A stretch of 64,000 nt of DNA from Persebacter sp965221835 (GCA_965221835.1 OZ244916.1:248001-312000), one strand, 5' to 3'. Shown: positions 16,114 through 24,189, counted from the first letter of the stretch. Numbers and translations are program-made. The notes: generated by a model from the letters alone, not told the origin.

Positions 16114-17910
16114 TTAGTTATGTTCCGCTTGTTGTTGTCGCCATAATCGGGCGTATATTCCGTTTCGGGAGAGGAGGGCGGAATGTTTGCCGCGTTCAAT
16201 TATTTTGCCGTCCGTCAAAACAAGAATTTCGTCCGCGTCAACAATTGTAGACAATCGGTGCGCGATGACGATTGCGGTTTTGGTGTGCGCCGCCGCGTTC
16301 ATTGCCGATTGAATTTCGGATTCGGTGCGCGAATCTAACGCGCTGGTCGCTTCGTCAAAAACATAAATCGCGGGATTTTTTAACATTGCCCGCGCGATGG
16401 CGACGCGTTGTTTTTCGCCGCCCGATAATTTCAATCCGCGTTCTCCGACTCGCGTTTCCATTCCTTCCGGCAAGGATGCGACAAAATCGGATAACGCGGC
16501 ATGCGCGGCGACATTCGCGATTGCGCGGTCGTCGTCATCCGGTGCGCCGTAGCCGATATTTCGCCGCAACGTGTCGTTAAACAAAACTGCATCTTGCGGC
16601 ACGACTCCGATGGCGGCGCGTACCGATTGTTGCGTGCATTCGCGAATGTTTTGTCCGTCCATTAAAATCGCGCCGCGCGGCGGGTCGTAAAAACGAAACA
16701 GCAATCGCGCGATGGTGGATTTGCCGCCGCCGGACGCGCCGACAATGGCGGTTTTCTTTCCCGCCGCGGCGACAAATGATACGCCGCGCAATATTTCGCG
16801 TTTGCCGTACGAAAAATGCACATCGCGAAACTCCACTTCGCCGCCGGATAAGCGCAGCGGTTGCGCATTCGGCATATCGCGGACTTCGGCTTTTTCGTCC
16901 AGCAACAAAAACATCGCGTCCATATCGGTGAGCGCTTGCCGGATTTCGCGATACACCGAACCGAGAAAATTGAGTGGCAAATACAAATGCACGACATAAC
17001 TGTATATGGTGACAAAATCGCCGGCGGTGCGGCGGTTGTCGGCGGCGTCTAGTCCCGCATGCATCAATACGGCGAAAAGTCCGGCGGCGATAATCGCGCT
17101 CTGTCCGATATTTAACAGCGACAGCGAAGTGCGATTTTTGACCGCCGCATCTTCGTAGCGCGTCATTGCCGAATCGTATCGCCGCGCTTCTCCGTCTTCG
17201 GCGTTGAAATATTTTACTGTTTCATAATTCAACAAACTATCCACCGCGTGCGTGTGCGCATGCTGGTCGGCGGCGTTCATCCGGCGGCGAAATTGCAATC
17301 GCCATTCGGTAATTTTTACCGTAAATAAAACATAAATGGCAATCGCTCCCGCCGCATACAACGCGTATTGCAATCCGAACAGAAACCATAACGCACCGGA
17401 AACGAGAATGATTTGCAGCAAAGTTGGAATGATATGAAAAACCGCCATACTCAACAAAAGTTCTATGCTTTTGACGCCGCGTTCTATCACCCGCGACAAG
17501 CCGCCGGTTTGGCGATCTAAATGAAATCGCAGCGACAAGGAATGCAGATGGCGAAAGGTTTGCAACGCCGCCGAACGAATGGCGCGTTGGGCAACGCGGG
17601 CGAATAAAAAATGTTTCATTTCGTCAAAACAGTTTTGCAAAAGACGCGCGACAATAAACGCACCGATTGCCGCCGCCAAAGTTGCGACGGTAAATTCGCC
17701 GCCGCCGACAAGATCTACCGTTTTTCCGAGCAACGGCGGAATTGCTGCCGCCGCGAATTGTTGCGCTATCAAAAACATCATCGCGCCCGCCGCCCGCCGC
17801 CGCAATGCGGGATTGTCCGGCGGCCACAAATATGGCAAAAAGTTTTCTAAAATTTTTGTTGTCGGACGTTCCGGGGCGGAATAGTCGCTTGCGGCGGAAT
17901 CAACCGTCAT
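16114..17910 (-). CDS. Atm1/ABCB7-type ABC exporter, fused permease and ATPase
   Basis: 598-residue half-transporter that should work as a homodimer in the inner membrane. It has an N-terminal six-helix exporter domain with the Atm1-type motif NYETVKYFNAE, then an ATPase with Walker A GASGGGKST, signature LSGGEKQR and Walker B IYVFDEATSALD, with H-loop AHRLSTI. The family exports glutathione-linked or sulfur compounds tied to Fe-S or metal handling. Last gene of a three-gene minus-strand operon, overlapping the TerC-like gene by 11 nt. Confidence 0.85.
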   Translation of the reverse strand: MTVDSAASDYSAPERPTTKILENFLPYLWPPDNPALRRRAAGAMMFLIAQQFAAAAIPPLLGKTVDLVGGGEFTVATLAAAIGAFIVARLLQNCFDEMKHFLFARVAQRAIRSAALQTFRHLHSLSLRFHLDRQTGGLSRVIERGVKSIELLLSMAVFHIIPTLLQIILVSGALWFLFGLQYALYAAGAIAIYVLFTVKITEWRLQFRRRMNAADQHAHTHAVDSLLNYETVKYFNAEDGEARRYDSAMTRYEDAAVKNRTSLSLLNIGQSAIIAAGLFAVLMHAGLDAADNRRTAGDFVTIYSYVVHLYLPLNFLGSVYREIRQALTDMDAMFLLLDEKAEVRDMPNAQPLRLSGGEVEFRDVHFSYGKREILRGVSFVAAAGKKTAIVGASGGGKSTIARLLFRFYDPPRGAILMDGQNIRECTQQSVRAAIGVVPQDAVLFNDTLRRNIGYGAPDDDDRAIANVAAHAALSDFVASLPEGMETRVGERGLKLSGGEKQRVAIARAMLKNPAIYVFDEATSALDSRTESEIQSAMNAAAHTKTAIVIAHRLSTIVDADEILVLTDGKIIERGKHSALLSRNGIYARLWRQQQAEHN

Positions 17911-18595
17911 TCGCGTTCGCGTTGCGCGCTTTTACTCGTTTGCAGACGACGACTGTTGCCGCCGTAAATATCGCCGCGAAAGCGATAATCGCCGTCCATT
18001 CCGCCGCGATGTGCCATTCCATTTGCCAATAATCGCGGACGAGTTTGTCGTCCAAAATCATTCGTCCGGCGATCGCCGCCAGCAATGCACCGCCCGCAAC
18101 GACAAGCCACGGCGCTTTTTCCATTATCCGCAAAATCAACATACTGCACCAAACCATAATCGGAATGGAAAGCAAAAAACCGAAAATTACCAATCCCAAA
18201 TCGCCGCCCGATGCGCCCGCAATAGCGAGAATATTGTCCAATCCCATCACCGTGTCGGCGATAATAATCGTGCGCATTGCCGCCCAGAAATTTTTTGCCG
18301 GAGTCGATTCGTGTTCGGAAATGTCGCCAGAAATAAGTCGCCACGCCACATAATACAAAAGCAATCCGCCCGCCATGGAAAGACCGGGCAGACGCAACAA
18401 TTGCAACGCAAAAAATACCAACGCCACGCGGACGATAATCGCCCCGGCGGTGCCGGCATAAACCGCGCGTTTTTGTAAATGTTTCGGCAGATTGCGCGCG
18501 GCGAGGGCGATGACGACAGCGTTGTCGCCCGCCAATACGAGGTCGACAAAAATAATCGCGGTGAGACGCGCCAGCCAATCGGCGTCAAACTCCAT
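17900..18595 (-). CDS. TerC family integral membrane protein (YjbE-like)
   Basis: 231 residues with about seven transmembrane segments and the two conserved acidic TerC motifs, FVDLVLAGDNAVVIALAAR and IADTVMGLDNILAIAG, whose Asp and Asn residues are thought to bind metal ions. TerC-family proteins are linked to metal (Mn/Ca) export and metal supply to secreted enzymes. Start ATG overlaps the stop of the upstream ABC ATPase as TAATG. Placed between two ABC genes, it may share a metal-related role; the substrate is not known. Confidence 0.85.
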   Translation of the reverse strand: MEFDADWLARLTAIIFVDLVLAGDNAVVIALAARNLPKHLQKRAVYAGTAGAIIVRVALVFFALQLLRLPGLSMAGGLLLYYVAWRLISGDISEHESTPAKNFWAAMRTIIIADTVMGLDNILAIAGASGGDLGLVIFGFLLSIPIMVWCSMLILRIMEKAPWLVVAGGALLAAIAGRMILDDKLVRDYWQMEWHIAAEWTAIIAFAAIFTAATVVVCKRVKARNANANDG

Positions 18596-19638
18596 TATGC
18601 GGCGGGAAACAGCACGAGATTTTTAACTTCCGCGCGCAAGCCGACATTGTCGCCGGGATGAAAATTTAAATGCGATGGCCATTGCGAAAAAACCCGCGCA
18701 CCGCTTTGCAAACGCAACGCATACAAAGTTGTCGGACCGCGAAAGGCGCGTTCTTCCACTCGCGCCGGTATGCCGTCTTCCGCCAATTGAATGTCGTCCG
18801 GACGCAACAACACTTGCACCGCATCGCCGGGGGCGAGTAAAAATCCGCCATGGTCGTTGTTGCCGCCGCGCAATACGCCCATTTCCATTTCCACGCCGCC
18901 GCCGACGGTCAGTTTGCCGCGCAACAATGCGCCATCGCCGACAAATCCGGCGACAAACGCGCATTGCGGGCGGCGATATAAGTTGTAAATATCGTCCCAC
19001 TGACAAACGACTCCTTGATTAATGACGCCGCCGACATCCGCCAGCAAAAACGCCTCGTGCTGATTGTGCGTTACAAAAAGGGCGGTCAGTTCGCGCGCTT
19101 TCAAAATTTCGCTGACTTGTCGCGCCAATCGTTCGCGCAAAGTTTCGTCCAAACGCGAAAACGGTTCGTCCATCAAAAGCACTTCGGGTTTTGCCGCCAG
19201 CGCGCGCGCCAATGCCGCCCGCTGTTGTTCGCCGCCGGATAATTCGTGCGGAAAAACATCGCGCAGTTTGGAAAGCCCGCACAACTCGCACAACTCGTCC
19301 ACGCCCGCGGAATTTTTGTCGTCCGCACCGAAGCGGATATTGTCCGCAACCGACAAATGCGGAAAAAGCGCGAGATCTTGAAACACCATTCCGACTTTGC
19401 GTTTTTCGGGCGGCACGAGATAGTTTGCGCCACTCATTTTGCGCCCGCCGATGCGGATTTCGCCCGCCGACACCGGTTCCAATCCGGCAATGCAAGACAG
19501 CACCGTGCTTTTGCCCGCACCGGACGGTCCCATCAGGCAGCCGATTTGCCCCGCTTCCACGCGCAACGCGACTCCGCCCAACCCGATTTTTTTGCCGGGA
19601 TAGGCATGATTAATTCCATCAACTTCCAAAAGCGCCAT
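18595..19638 (-). CDS. ABC transporter ATPase, FbpC/PotA-like
   Basis: 347 residues. An ATPase with Walker A GPSGAGKST, signature LSGGEQQR, Walker B VLLMDEPFSRLD and H-loop FVTHNQHEA is followed by a C-terminal TOBE-like regulatory domain (VLLRPDDIQLAEDG). The class energises Fe(III), sulfate or polyamine importers, but no periplasmic binding protein or permease gene is adjacent, so it is an orphan here. I chose ATG at 19638; upstream in-frame codons start only with TTG. Confidence 0.82.
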   Translation of the reverse strand: MALLEVDGINHAYPGKKIGLGGVALRVEAGQIGCLMGPSGAGKSTVLSCIAGLEPVSAGEIRIGGRKMSGANYLVPPEKRKVGMVFQDLALFPHLSVADNIRFGADDKNSAGVDELCELCGLSKLRDVFPHELSGGEQQRAALARALAAKPEVLLMDEPFSRLDETLRERLARQVSEILKARELTALFVTHNQHEAFLLADVGGVINQGVVCQWDDIYNLYRRPQCAFVAGFVGDGALLRGKLTVGGGVEMEMGVLRGGNNDHGGFLLAPGDAVQVLLRPDDIQLAEDGIPARVEERAFRGPTTLYALRLQSGARVFSQWPSHLNFHPGDNVGLRAEVKNLVLFPAA

Positions 19639-19670
19639 TATATTTTTTCGCCAATATTTTAAGATGCACA

Positions 19671-19676
19671 ATTATA
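19671..19676 (-). promoter_or_regulatory. -10 box of the fbpC-like / terC / atm1 operon
   Basis: TATAAT on the minus strand 32 nt before the ATG at 19638. A second TATAAT overlaps the start codon itself. Confidence 0.5.
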
Positions 19677-19717
19677 ACGCAAAACATAACGCAAAACCGC
19701 CGCCGCCGAATTCCCGC

Positions 19718-19749
19718 AAAAAAACGGCGAGAATCGGAATCCCCGCCGG
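19718..19749 (-). terminator. Terminator of RNA unit copy A
   Basis: Minus-strand hairpin CGGCGGGGATTCCGATTCTC... closing with GCCG, followed by seven T. Member of a hairpin family recurring at 23935, 53856 and 57116. Confidence 0.65.
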
Positions 19750-19924
19750 TTATCCTTGCCCGAATTCCCTATAAAAATGCGGGGTGAATCCATTGCTTTA
19801 GAAAACATACGGAAATCAATCGATGGATTCTTAATACCGACTCCCCGCAGCCGGCGAAGTACAGATTTCCGCAAACATTTTAATGGCAGGCGGTTAAAAC
19901 TGCTACAAGGCATAAACTATTAAC
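19718..19924 (-). ncRNA. Candidate structured RNA, copy A (about 205 nt)
   Basis: Unit repeated at 23931-24143 in the same orientation. On the minus strand it has its own TATAAT (19936-19931) and ends at a terminator. Its core can form a two-part stem (TGCGGGG 19778-19784 with 19843-19849; GAATCCAT 19786-19793 with 19823-19830). The enclosed loop CGGAAATC (19810-19817) is complementary to GATTTCCG (19864-19871) outside the stem, giving a pseudoknot. No open frame is conserved between copies. Class not recognised. Confidence 0.6.
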
Positions 19925-19930
19925 AACAAA

Positions 19931-19936
19931 ATTATA
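19931..19936 (-). promoter_or_regulatory. -10 box of RNA unit copy A
   Basis: TATAAT on the minus strand. The same position in copy B reads TATAGT (24155-24150). Confidence 0.5.
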
Positions 19937-19971
19937 ACATCTACCACGCCCCCACGCATTTTAATTCTGTT

Positions 19972-20020
19972 CTTTTTTGCAATGAAAAAGATTATAAACG
20001 AATTCCCCCGAAATCAGCGG
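19972..20020 (-). repeat. Orphan copy of the promoter region of the TcmP-like gene
   Basis: About 45 bp nearly identical to 23066-23110, including TATAAT (19996-19991) and the sequence before it. At 23 kb it drives the TcmP-like gene; here no gene follows, the Shine-Dalgarno is lost, and a frame opened by ATG stops at once. Remnant of an accessory module. Confidence 0.6.
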
Positions 20021-20124
20021 GAATCGGAATCCCCGCCGGTTTTTGTCATGTTTTTATTTCCGCTCTTTCTGGTTATTTCTGCGCAGGGGGAATTTAAGAT
20101 TTTTTGCGGCGGCGAAAGATATGG

Positions 20125-20130
20125 CATAAT
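20125..20130 (+). promoter_or_regulatory. -10 box of the DUF2442 gene, leaderless
   Basis: CATAAT ends exactly 6 nt before the ATG at 20137. No Shine-Dalgarno. Confidence 0.55.
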
Positions 20131-20136
20131 CGCCAA

Positions 20137-20394
20137 ATGACGGATAACAAACCGATAAAAGCGGAAGCGCGCGCGGGATTCGCGTTGTGGATTGAATATG
20201 CGGACGGCACGGCGGGCGAAATTGACCTTTCCCATCTTGCAGGGCGCGGCGTTTTTCGGGCATGGGAAGATCCCGCATTTTTCGCCGCCGTTCGTCTATC
20301 CGAAAACGGCGCGATTGTCTGGGGCGACAAAATTGACCTTTGCCCCGACGCCTTGTATATGCGCCTGACCGGAAAAATCCGCCCGCTGGAATAA
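20137..20394 (+). CDS. DUF2442 family small protein
   Basis: 85 residues resembling DUF2442: the central FALWIEYADGTAGEIDLSHL, FRAWEDPAFFAAVRLSENG and a C-terminal DALYMRL. These small proteins are often found beside DUF4160 genes and are suspected parts of toxin-antitoxin-like pairs, but no partner is visible here. The start fits the leaderless pattern seen in this window. It is followed by REP-like palindromes (20401-20425 and 20480-20515). Confidence 0.7.
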   Translation: MTDNKPIKAEARAGFALWIEYADGTAGEIDLSHLAGRGVFRAWEDPAFFAAVRLSENGAIVWGDKIDLCPDALYMRLTGKIRPLE

Positions 20395-20590
20395 AAATTC
20401 CCGTCATTCCCGCGAAATCGGAAATCCAAAAAAATTTAAGATTTTCCGAATAAGTTTAATTTCGCGTTTTAATCCGACATTTTAGATTCCCCGCCTACGC
20501 GAGGAATGACGGGAGAGGGCGAAAGCCAGAATCCTCACCGCAACCAATCCCGCCGCTGTTTTCGGACAAAAAAGGGCGATTTTCTACCAC

Positions 20591-20620
20591 CCCTCGCCCG
20601 ACAAATGTTGGGGGCGAGGG
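20591..20620. terminator. Palindromic hairpin after the S1 protease gene
   Basis: 30-bp near-perfect palindrome (CCCTCGCCC...GGGGGCGAGGG) related to one arm of the MITE-like element at 4091 and 31882. It lies 5 nt past the stop of the S1 protease (minus) and likely terminates it. 20395-20590 otherwise holds REP palindromes. Confidence 0.5.
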
Positions 20621-20625
20621 AGGCG

Positions 20626-21720
20626 TTATTTCGTAATCACCAAGACAACGGATTTTTCAACGGCGGGAATAATATCGGCGAATTGCCGCCGTTCGCCGGA
20701 ATCGCCGTTGGGCAAATCAATTCCGGCACTGCCAATTAACGGAAACGCATAATCGCTTTTGACGGCGTAATTGACATTTTGCGGTAAAACGCCGGATTCT
20801 TTAAGCGCATTAACCTGATTAAGCGTAGACGATACTATACCGACTACATTGCCTTGTTCGTCAAACAAAGGACCGCCGGAATTTCCGGGCTGGACGGGAA
20901 CATCAATTTGCATAAAACGCACATCATCTTCCGCACCGAAAAGCGCGTTAACTCTTCCGAATGTGGCTTTTTGCTCCTGCCCTTGAATGGCGACAAGAGG
21001 GTAGCCAAGCGTCATAACTTCGCTCGCTTTGCGCATTTTATCGGTGCCTGCAAGAGGAACCGCGGGAAAAGATTCTTCTATCTTAACGATGGCGATGTCA
21101 TTTGCGGGGTCTTTGGCGATGATATGCGCCGCAAAAGAACGCCGGTCATGCGTATGAACGACAATTTCGCGTACGCCATTAACGACATGATAATTTGTCA
21201 AAATATATCCGCCGTCCGCGATAAAAAATCCAGTGCCGGTACTAAATCCTTTTTCCAATCGCGTTGCTTCGGGGTCGTATACCGGAAATTGCGGTTTGGA
21301 TTTGGCGCGCGGCAATTCCTGTTGAATCAACGCCGCCGCCTCTTCTTCGGAATATCCGAATGTAAAAGCAAATCTGGCACCGGAATCATCTTCGCCTCTG
21401 CCAAATCCGGTAGTGAGAGATGTCGCCCACCATTCCCCGGTCACGGTTCTCCCGTCCGTGCATCTTGCATGAATTTTTCCGCCTTGTCCGGCGAACGCAC
21501 CGGTAGGCGGAATGGATACCAAAATTGCTTTTCCGGTGCAATCTATCCCCGATACTTTTCCGACCATGCGAAAAGTGCCGCCGCCAGTGACAATGTTATG
21601 AATCACAGTACCAACCAATACTTCGTTATAGTCGTCAAAAGTCGCCACCGCCTTATAAGTGGTAGTGCAACTTGACAGCATAAAAACGCTCGCGACCAAA
21701 ATCAAACCAAAATTTTTCAT
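20626..21720 (-). CDS. Lipoprotein with trypsin-like (S1C) protease domain
   Basis: 364 residues. A lipoprotein signal ends in lipobox LSSC. An N-terminal domain of about 140 residues of unknown type precedes a chymotrypsin-fold protease with the triad TNYHVV (His), DPANDIAIVKI (Asp) and PGNSGGPL (Ser). No PDZ domain follows, unlike DegP/DegQ. Strong AGGAGG before ATG. A near-ideal promoter (TTGACA, 16 nt, TACAAT) precedes it. Periplasmic or surface quality-control protease is a reasonable guess; target unknown. Confidence 0.82.
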   Translation of the reverse strand: MKNFGLILVASVFMLSSCTTTYKAVATFDDYNEVLVGTVIHNIVTGGGTFRMVGKVSGIDCTGKAILVSIPPTGAFAGQGGKIHARCTDGRTVTGEWWATSLTTGFGRGEDDSGARFAFTFGYSEEEAAALIQQELPRAKSKPQFPVYDPEATRLEKGFSTGTGFFIADGGYILTNYHVVNGVREIVVHTHDRRSFAAHIIAKDPANDIAIVKIEESFPAVPLAGTDKMRKASEVMTLGYPLVAIQGQEQKATFGRVNALFGAEDDVRFMQIDVPVQPGNSGGPLFDEQGNVVGIVSSTLNQVNALKESGVLPQNVNYAVKSDYAFPLIGSAGIDLPNGDSGERRQFADIIPAVEKSVVLVITK

Positions 21721-21758
21721 AAAACCATCCTCCTTTTCCCGTAATTAGTAAAAATCAT

Positions 21759-21786
21759 ATTGTATCCGAAAATTCGCAGTTGTCAA
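21759..21786 (-). promoter_or_regulatory. Sigma70-type promoter of the S1 protease lipoprotein
   Basis: TTGACA (21786-21781), 16-nt spacer, TACAAT (21764-21759). The -35 overlaps the stop codon of the TcmP-like gene. Confidence 0.65.
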
Positions 21787-23057
21787 TTATCATTTTCGCC
21801 GACCGCACAAAATTCCACCTTTTCACCAAGTGCATCTCCCGCCAAATCGGCGAATTTCGCCAATTGCTCGCGTAGTACCTTGCAATTACCATTCTGGATT
21901 TGCTGACCGATTAATAAAATTTCGGCATCAAATTTACTTTCGCCGCTTACGCCCGATTCTGGGATTTTCGGACAACGCAAAGAAAAAGCGCGTTTGGAAA
22001 GTTCCTGCTTCTTAAATTCAGCAAAATTTTTCCCTACCGTCTCCACGCCGGAATATTCCCTGCCGGTAGGCAATGCCTTTCCGGATTTGCTACTGCGCAT
22101 ATCCAGTACAAATACGGCAACGAACAAATAAGGATGGGTGTCTGTTAATTTGCAAATGCGCTTAAAATAATACGCATATTTCTCACTGGTTTTGTCGCAA
22201 AGAAATTCATCGCGCAGAAATTCTCTGAACGGATCCAGCACAATCAAATCATACTGCCCCGGTTTCTCTGAATCATCCAAAATCCGATAACCGTCATTTT
22301 GCCGGAAATCTTCGCTGTCTCGCGGCAAATTAATCCATTTTATGGAATCGTAAATTCGTAAAGTATTCGTCCAATTGCAGAAAGCATCCTTGTCCTTGTC
22401 GGATACTTCAATATGTACGGCGGCATCACAATTTTTCGCGACTTGACGCATCAAAAGTGTGGAACCGTAATACATATCCTCGTTGCCATGATTTTGGGCG
22501 CGACCAAAGGCAGTATCGGATAATTTCCCTATCCGTTCCTTTATTTCGTCTTTGTGCATATTATCCCACGGACAACCTCCGAATGTATCGGCTATTCGCA
22601 ACTTGGGGCGACTTTTACGCACTACCGCACTTTCGTCGTGGACGAGACGCCATTCTAAAAATTCCGCCAACACACCATGTTTAATGATGTCTCCGGCATT
22701 TCCCATGTCATAAGGCAGCATAGACAATACCTCTCTGATTGTAATAGGCAATCCCTTATCGCGTATACTTTTTTCCAACTCAAAGCATATTTTTTGTAAT
22801 TTTTCAAATTTATTCAAATTCAGAACGGGCTTAATGCTGTTTGGATGTACAATATCTTTCCTTGCATTGTTAATGTACCACATCATTCTTTTTAGATGCC
22901 CGGCGCGCCCTTGCACGAATTTATTAATTTTTTTGCCCAGCATATCATTGCCATTAATATCAGCATCGACTACTTTAAAATATCTGTTCAGAAACACCTC
23001 CAACCGCTTCGCCATCTCCAAAGCGGTAATGTCGTATATTTTATCTTTGTATGCCAT
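21783..23057 (-). CDS. TcmP-like / Rossmann-type protein of an accessory operon
   Basis: 424 residues, not firmly recognised. The middle has a pattern like TcmP and other SAM-type folds: KHGVLAEFLEWRL, then LRIADTFGGCPWDN (Asp-x-Phe-Gly loop), HIEVSDKDKDAF (acidic strand end) and YDLIVLDPFREFL (Asp-Pro-Phe). A helical N-terminal third (residues 1-140) is of unknown type. Start set by AAAGGAGG 7 nt upstream. Downstream of the PD-(D/E)XK-like and Zn-knuckle genes but with its own TATAAT at 23091-23086. Could be a modification or defence enzyme; this is inference. Confidence 0.5.
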   Translation of the reverse strand: MAYKDKIYDITALEMAKRLEVFLNRYFKVVDADINGNDMLGKKINKFVQGRAGHLKRMMWYINNARKDIVHPNSIKPVLNLNKFEKLQKICFELEKSIRDKGLPITIREVLSMLPYDMGNAGDIIKHGVLAEFLEWRLVHDESAVVRKSRPKLRIADTFGGCPWDNMHKDEIKERIGKLSDTAFGRAQNHGNEDMYYGSTLLMRQVAKNCDAAVHIEVSDKDKDAFCNWTNTLRIYDSIKWINLPRDSEDFRQNDGYRILDDSEKPGQYDLIVLDPFREFLRDEFLCDKTSEKYAYYFKRICKLTDTHPYLFVAVFVLDMRSSKSGKALPTGREYSGVETVGKNFAEFKKQELSKRAFSLRCPKIPESGVSGESKFDAEILLIGQQIQNGNCKVLREQLAKFADLAGDALGEKVEFCAVGENDN

Positions 23058-23085
23058 TTTCGCCTCCTTTTTTGCAATGAAAAAG

Positions 23086-23091
23086 ATTATA
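23086..23091 (-). promoter_or_regulatory. -10 box of the TcmP-like gene
   Basis: TATAAT on the minus strand in the 68-nt gap after the Zn-knuckle gene, giving a leader of about 22 nt with a full Shine-Dalgarno. The region is duplicated at 19972-20020. Confidence 0.55.
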
Positions 23092-23125
23092 AACGAATCC
23101 CCCCGAAATCGGCGGAGACACGGAA

Positions 23126-23392
23126 TTATTCCAAAGATTCGGCGGCGTGTTTGATTCTGCTCGCCAACATTTCTACCTCCGCCGACAGCTGCATCAGCAT
23201 TTTTGCGTTTTTGTTTTTGCACTTTTTCTCGAACTGCCGATCAAACTGCGGGAGATCTTTCCGCTCGCTTCTCGGCGTAGTTTTGACTATCATCTCGCCG
23301 CTTCCTTCTTCGCCGTCGTGGAAGAATCGCAACAATGCACCGCAACAAGGACAGTCGAATTTAGCCGCCTCGCGTTTGTAGTCAGGTCGCAT
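23126..23392 (-). CDS. Small protein with Zn-knuckle-like CPCC motif
   Basis: 88 residues. Near the N-terminus FDCPCCGALLRFF resembles half a zinc ribbon. There is no second Cys pair, so dimerisation or a partner would be needed to bind zinc tetrahedrally. The rest is basic then helical (LMQLSAEVEMLASRIKHAAE, a likely coiled coil). The start codon overlaps the stop of the upstream nuclease-like gene as TAATG, so they are translated together. Function unknown. Confidence 0.6.
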   Translation of the reverse strand: MRPDYKREAAKFDCPCCGALLRFFHDGEEGSGEMIVKTTPRSERKDLPQFDRQFEKKCKNKNAKMLMQLSAEVEMLASRIKHAAESLE

Positions 23393-23859
23393 TACTCTGC
23401 ATCCTTCAAGAAAACACTACCTATCTCTCCCGACCTGCACTTGGGAATAAGAATCAAATTCTTATTACCTCCGGACTTGAGATAATCAGGATTTTTCAAT
23501 TCGCGCACAGAGCCGAAATAAGCCGCGCACGGATTCCCGCGCTTATCCACTTGTATGACAAGCCAATGCGCTTCCGCGTTCCGATCTTCTTCCGCTTTTC
23601 GCACCTTTTCATCGCCGCCGTTATAAAGCAGGTGGTGGCGAGCATTTTCCTTTCCGTCGGCGCCGATTTTTTGCCGTGTTTTCACGCTGATGACATAACG
23701 CTTCCCGCCCTTTTCCGCGTATAAATCGGCGAAAGGATAATTCCGCTTAACAGAATTTAAATCTTGGATATTGTCAAATCCGTGTTTTGCAAGAAGCGAC
23801 ATGGCGAATCCTTCGCCGCTGTCTCCAAGATCCTTTCTCCGTTGCGATTCTTCTTTCAT
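23392..23859 (-). CDS. PD-(D/E)XK nuclease-like protein
   Basis: 155 residues. The pattern GEGFAMSLLAKHGF, then PFADLYAEK and YVISVKTRQ fits a minimal PD-(D/E)XK fold: N-terminal Glu helix, Asp, then S-x-K in place of E-x-K. This is as in small resolvase-like or intron-associated endonucleases. The second ATG (23859) lies 8 nt after GGGGAGG; the first (23865) is too close. First gene of the operon with the Zn-knuckle and TcmP-like genes. A TACAAT box lies at 23889-23884. Confidence 0.55.
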   Translation of the reverse strand: MKEESQRRKDLGDSGEGFAMSLLAKHGFDNIQDLNSVKRNYPFADLYAEKGGKRYVISVKTRQKIGADGKENARHHLLYNGGDEKVRKAEEDRNAEAHWLVIQVDKRGNPCAAYFGSVRELKNPDYLKSGGNKNLILIPKCRSGEIGSVFLKDAE

Positions 23860-23883
23860 GAACATTTCCTCCCCTTTTCGGAT

Positions 23884-23889
23884 ATTGTA
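23884..23889 (-). promoter_or_regulatory. -10 box of the nuclease-like operon
   Basis: TACAAT on the minus strand about 25 nt before the ATG. A further TATAAT lies at 23925-23920, just past the terminator of RNA copy B. Confidence 0.45.
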
Positions 23890-23930
23890 TTAAAAATGCG
23901 GGAATTCCCCGCCGAAAAGATTATACAACG

Positions 23931-23967
23931 AAAACGGCGGAGACACGGAATCCCCGCCGGTTTTTTT
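23931..23967. terminator. Bidirectional terminator hairpin of RNA unit copy B
   Basis: CGGCGG(AGACACGGAAT)CCCCGCCG stem. T7 on the plus side and T4 on the minus side. Same hairpin family as 19725, 53856 and 57116. Confidence 0.6.
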
Positions 23968-24143
23968 ATTATTGCCCGAATTCCCTAAAAAAATGCGGGG
24001 TGAATCCATTGCTTTACAAAACCTGCGGAAATCAATCGATGGATTCTTAATACCGACTCCCCGCAGCCGGTTAACAATGGGATTTCCGCAAACATTTTAA
24101 TGGCGGCGATTAAAACTGCTGCAACAAGGCATAAATTATGAGC
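23931..24143 (-). ncRNA. Candidate structured RNA, copy B (about 210 nt)
   Basis: Second copy of the unit at 19718-19924. The stems are conserved (TGCGGGG 23994-24000 with 24059-24065; GAATCCAT 24002-24009 with 24039-24046). The loop TGCGGAAATC (24024-24033) is perfectly complementary over 10 nt to GATTTCCGCA (24081-24090), a stronger pseudoknot than in copy A. The minus-strand -10 reads TATAGT. It lies between the acidic protein gene and the nuclease-like operon, all on the minus strand. No open frame explains the conservation. 23860-24189 has no gene. Confidence 0.6.
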
Positions 24144-24189
24144 AACAAAACTATAATAGCCGCCACGTCTTTTTGCATTATTTTACCCG

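Noticed and set aside
19639..19671. TTG start extending the FbpC-like ATPase
   Set aside because: Adds residues absent from the family and overlaps its -10 box; ATG at 19638 fits better.
19718..24143. Retron, CRISPR-associated or IS200/IS605-associated RNA
   Set aside because: No reverse transcriptase, Cas, TnpA/TnpB/IscB gene is in the window, so none of these labels can be supported.
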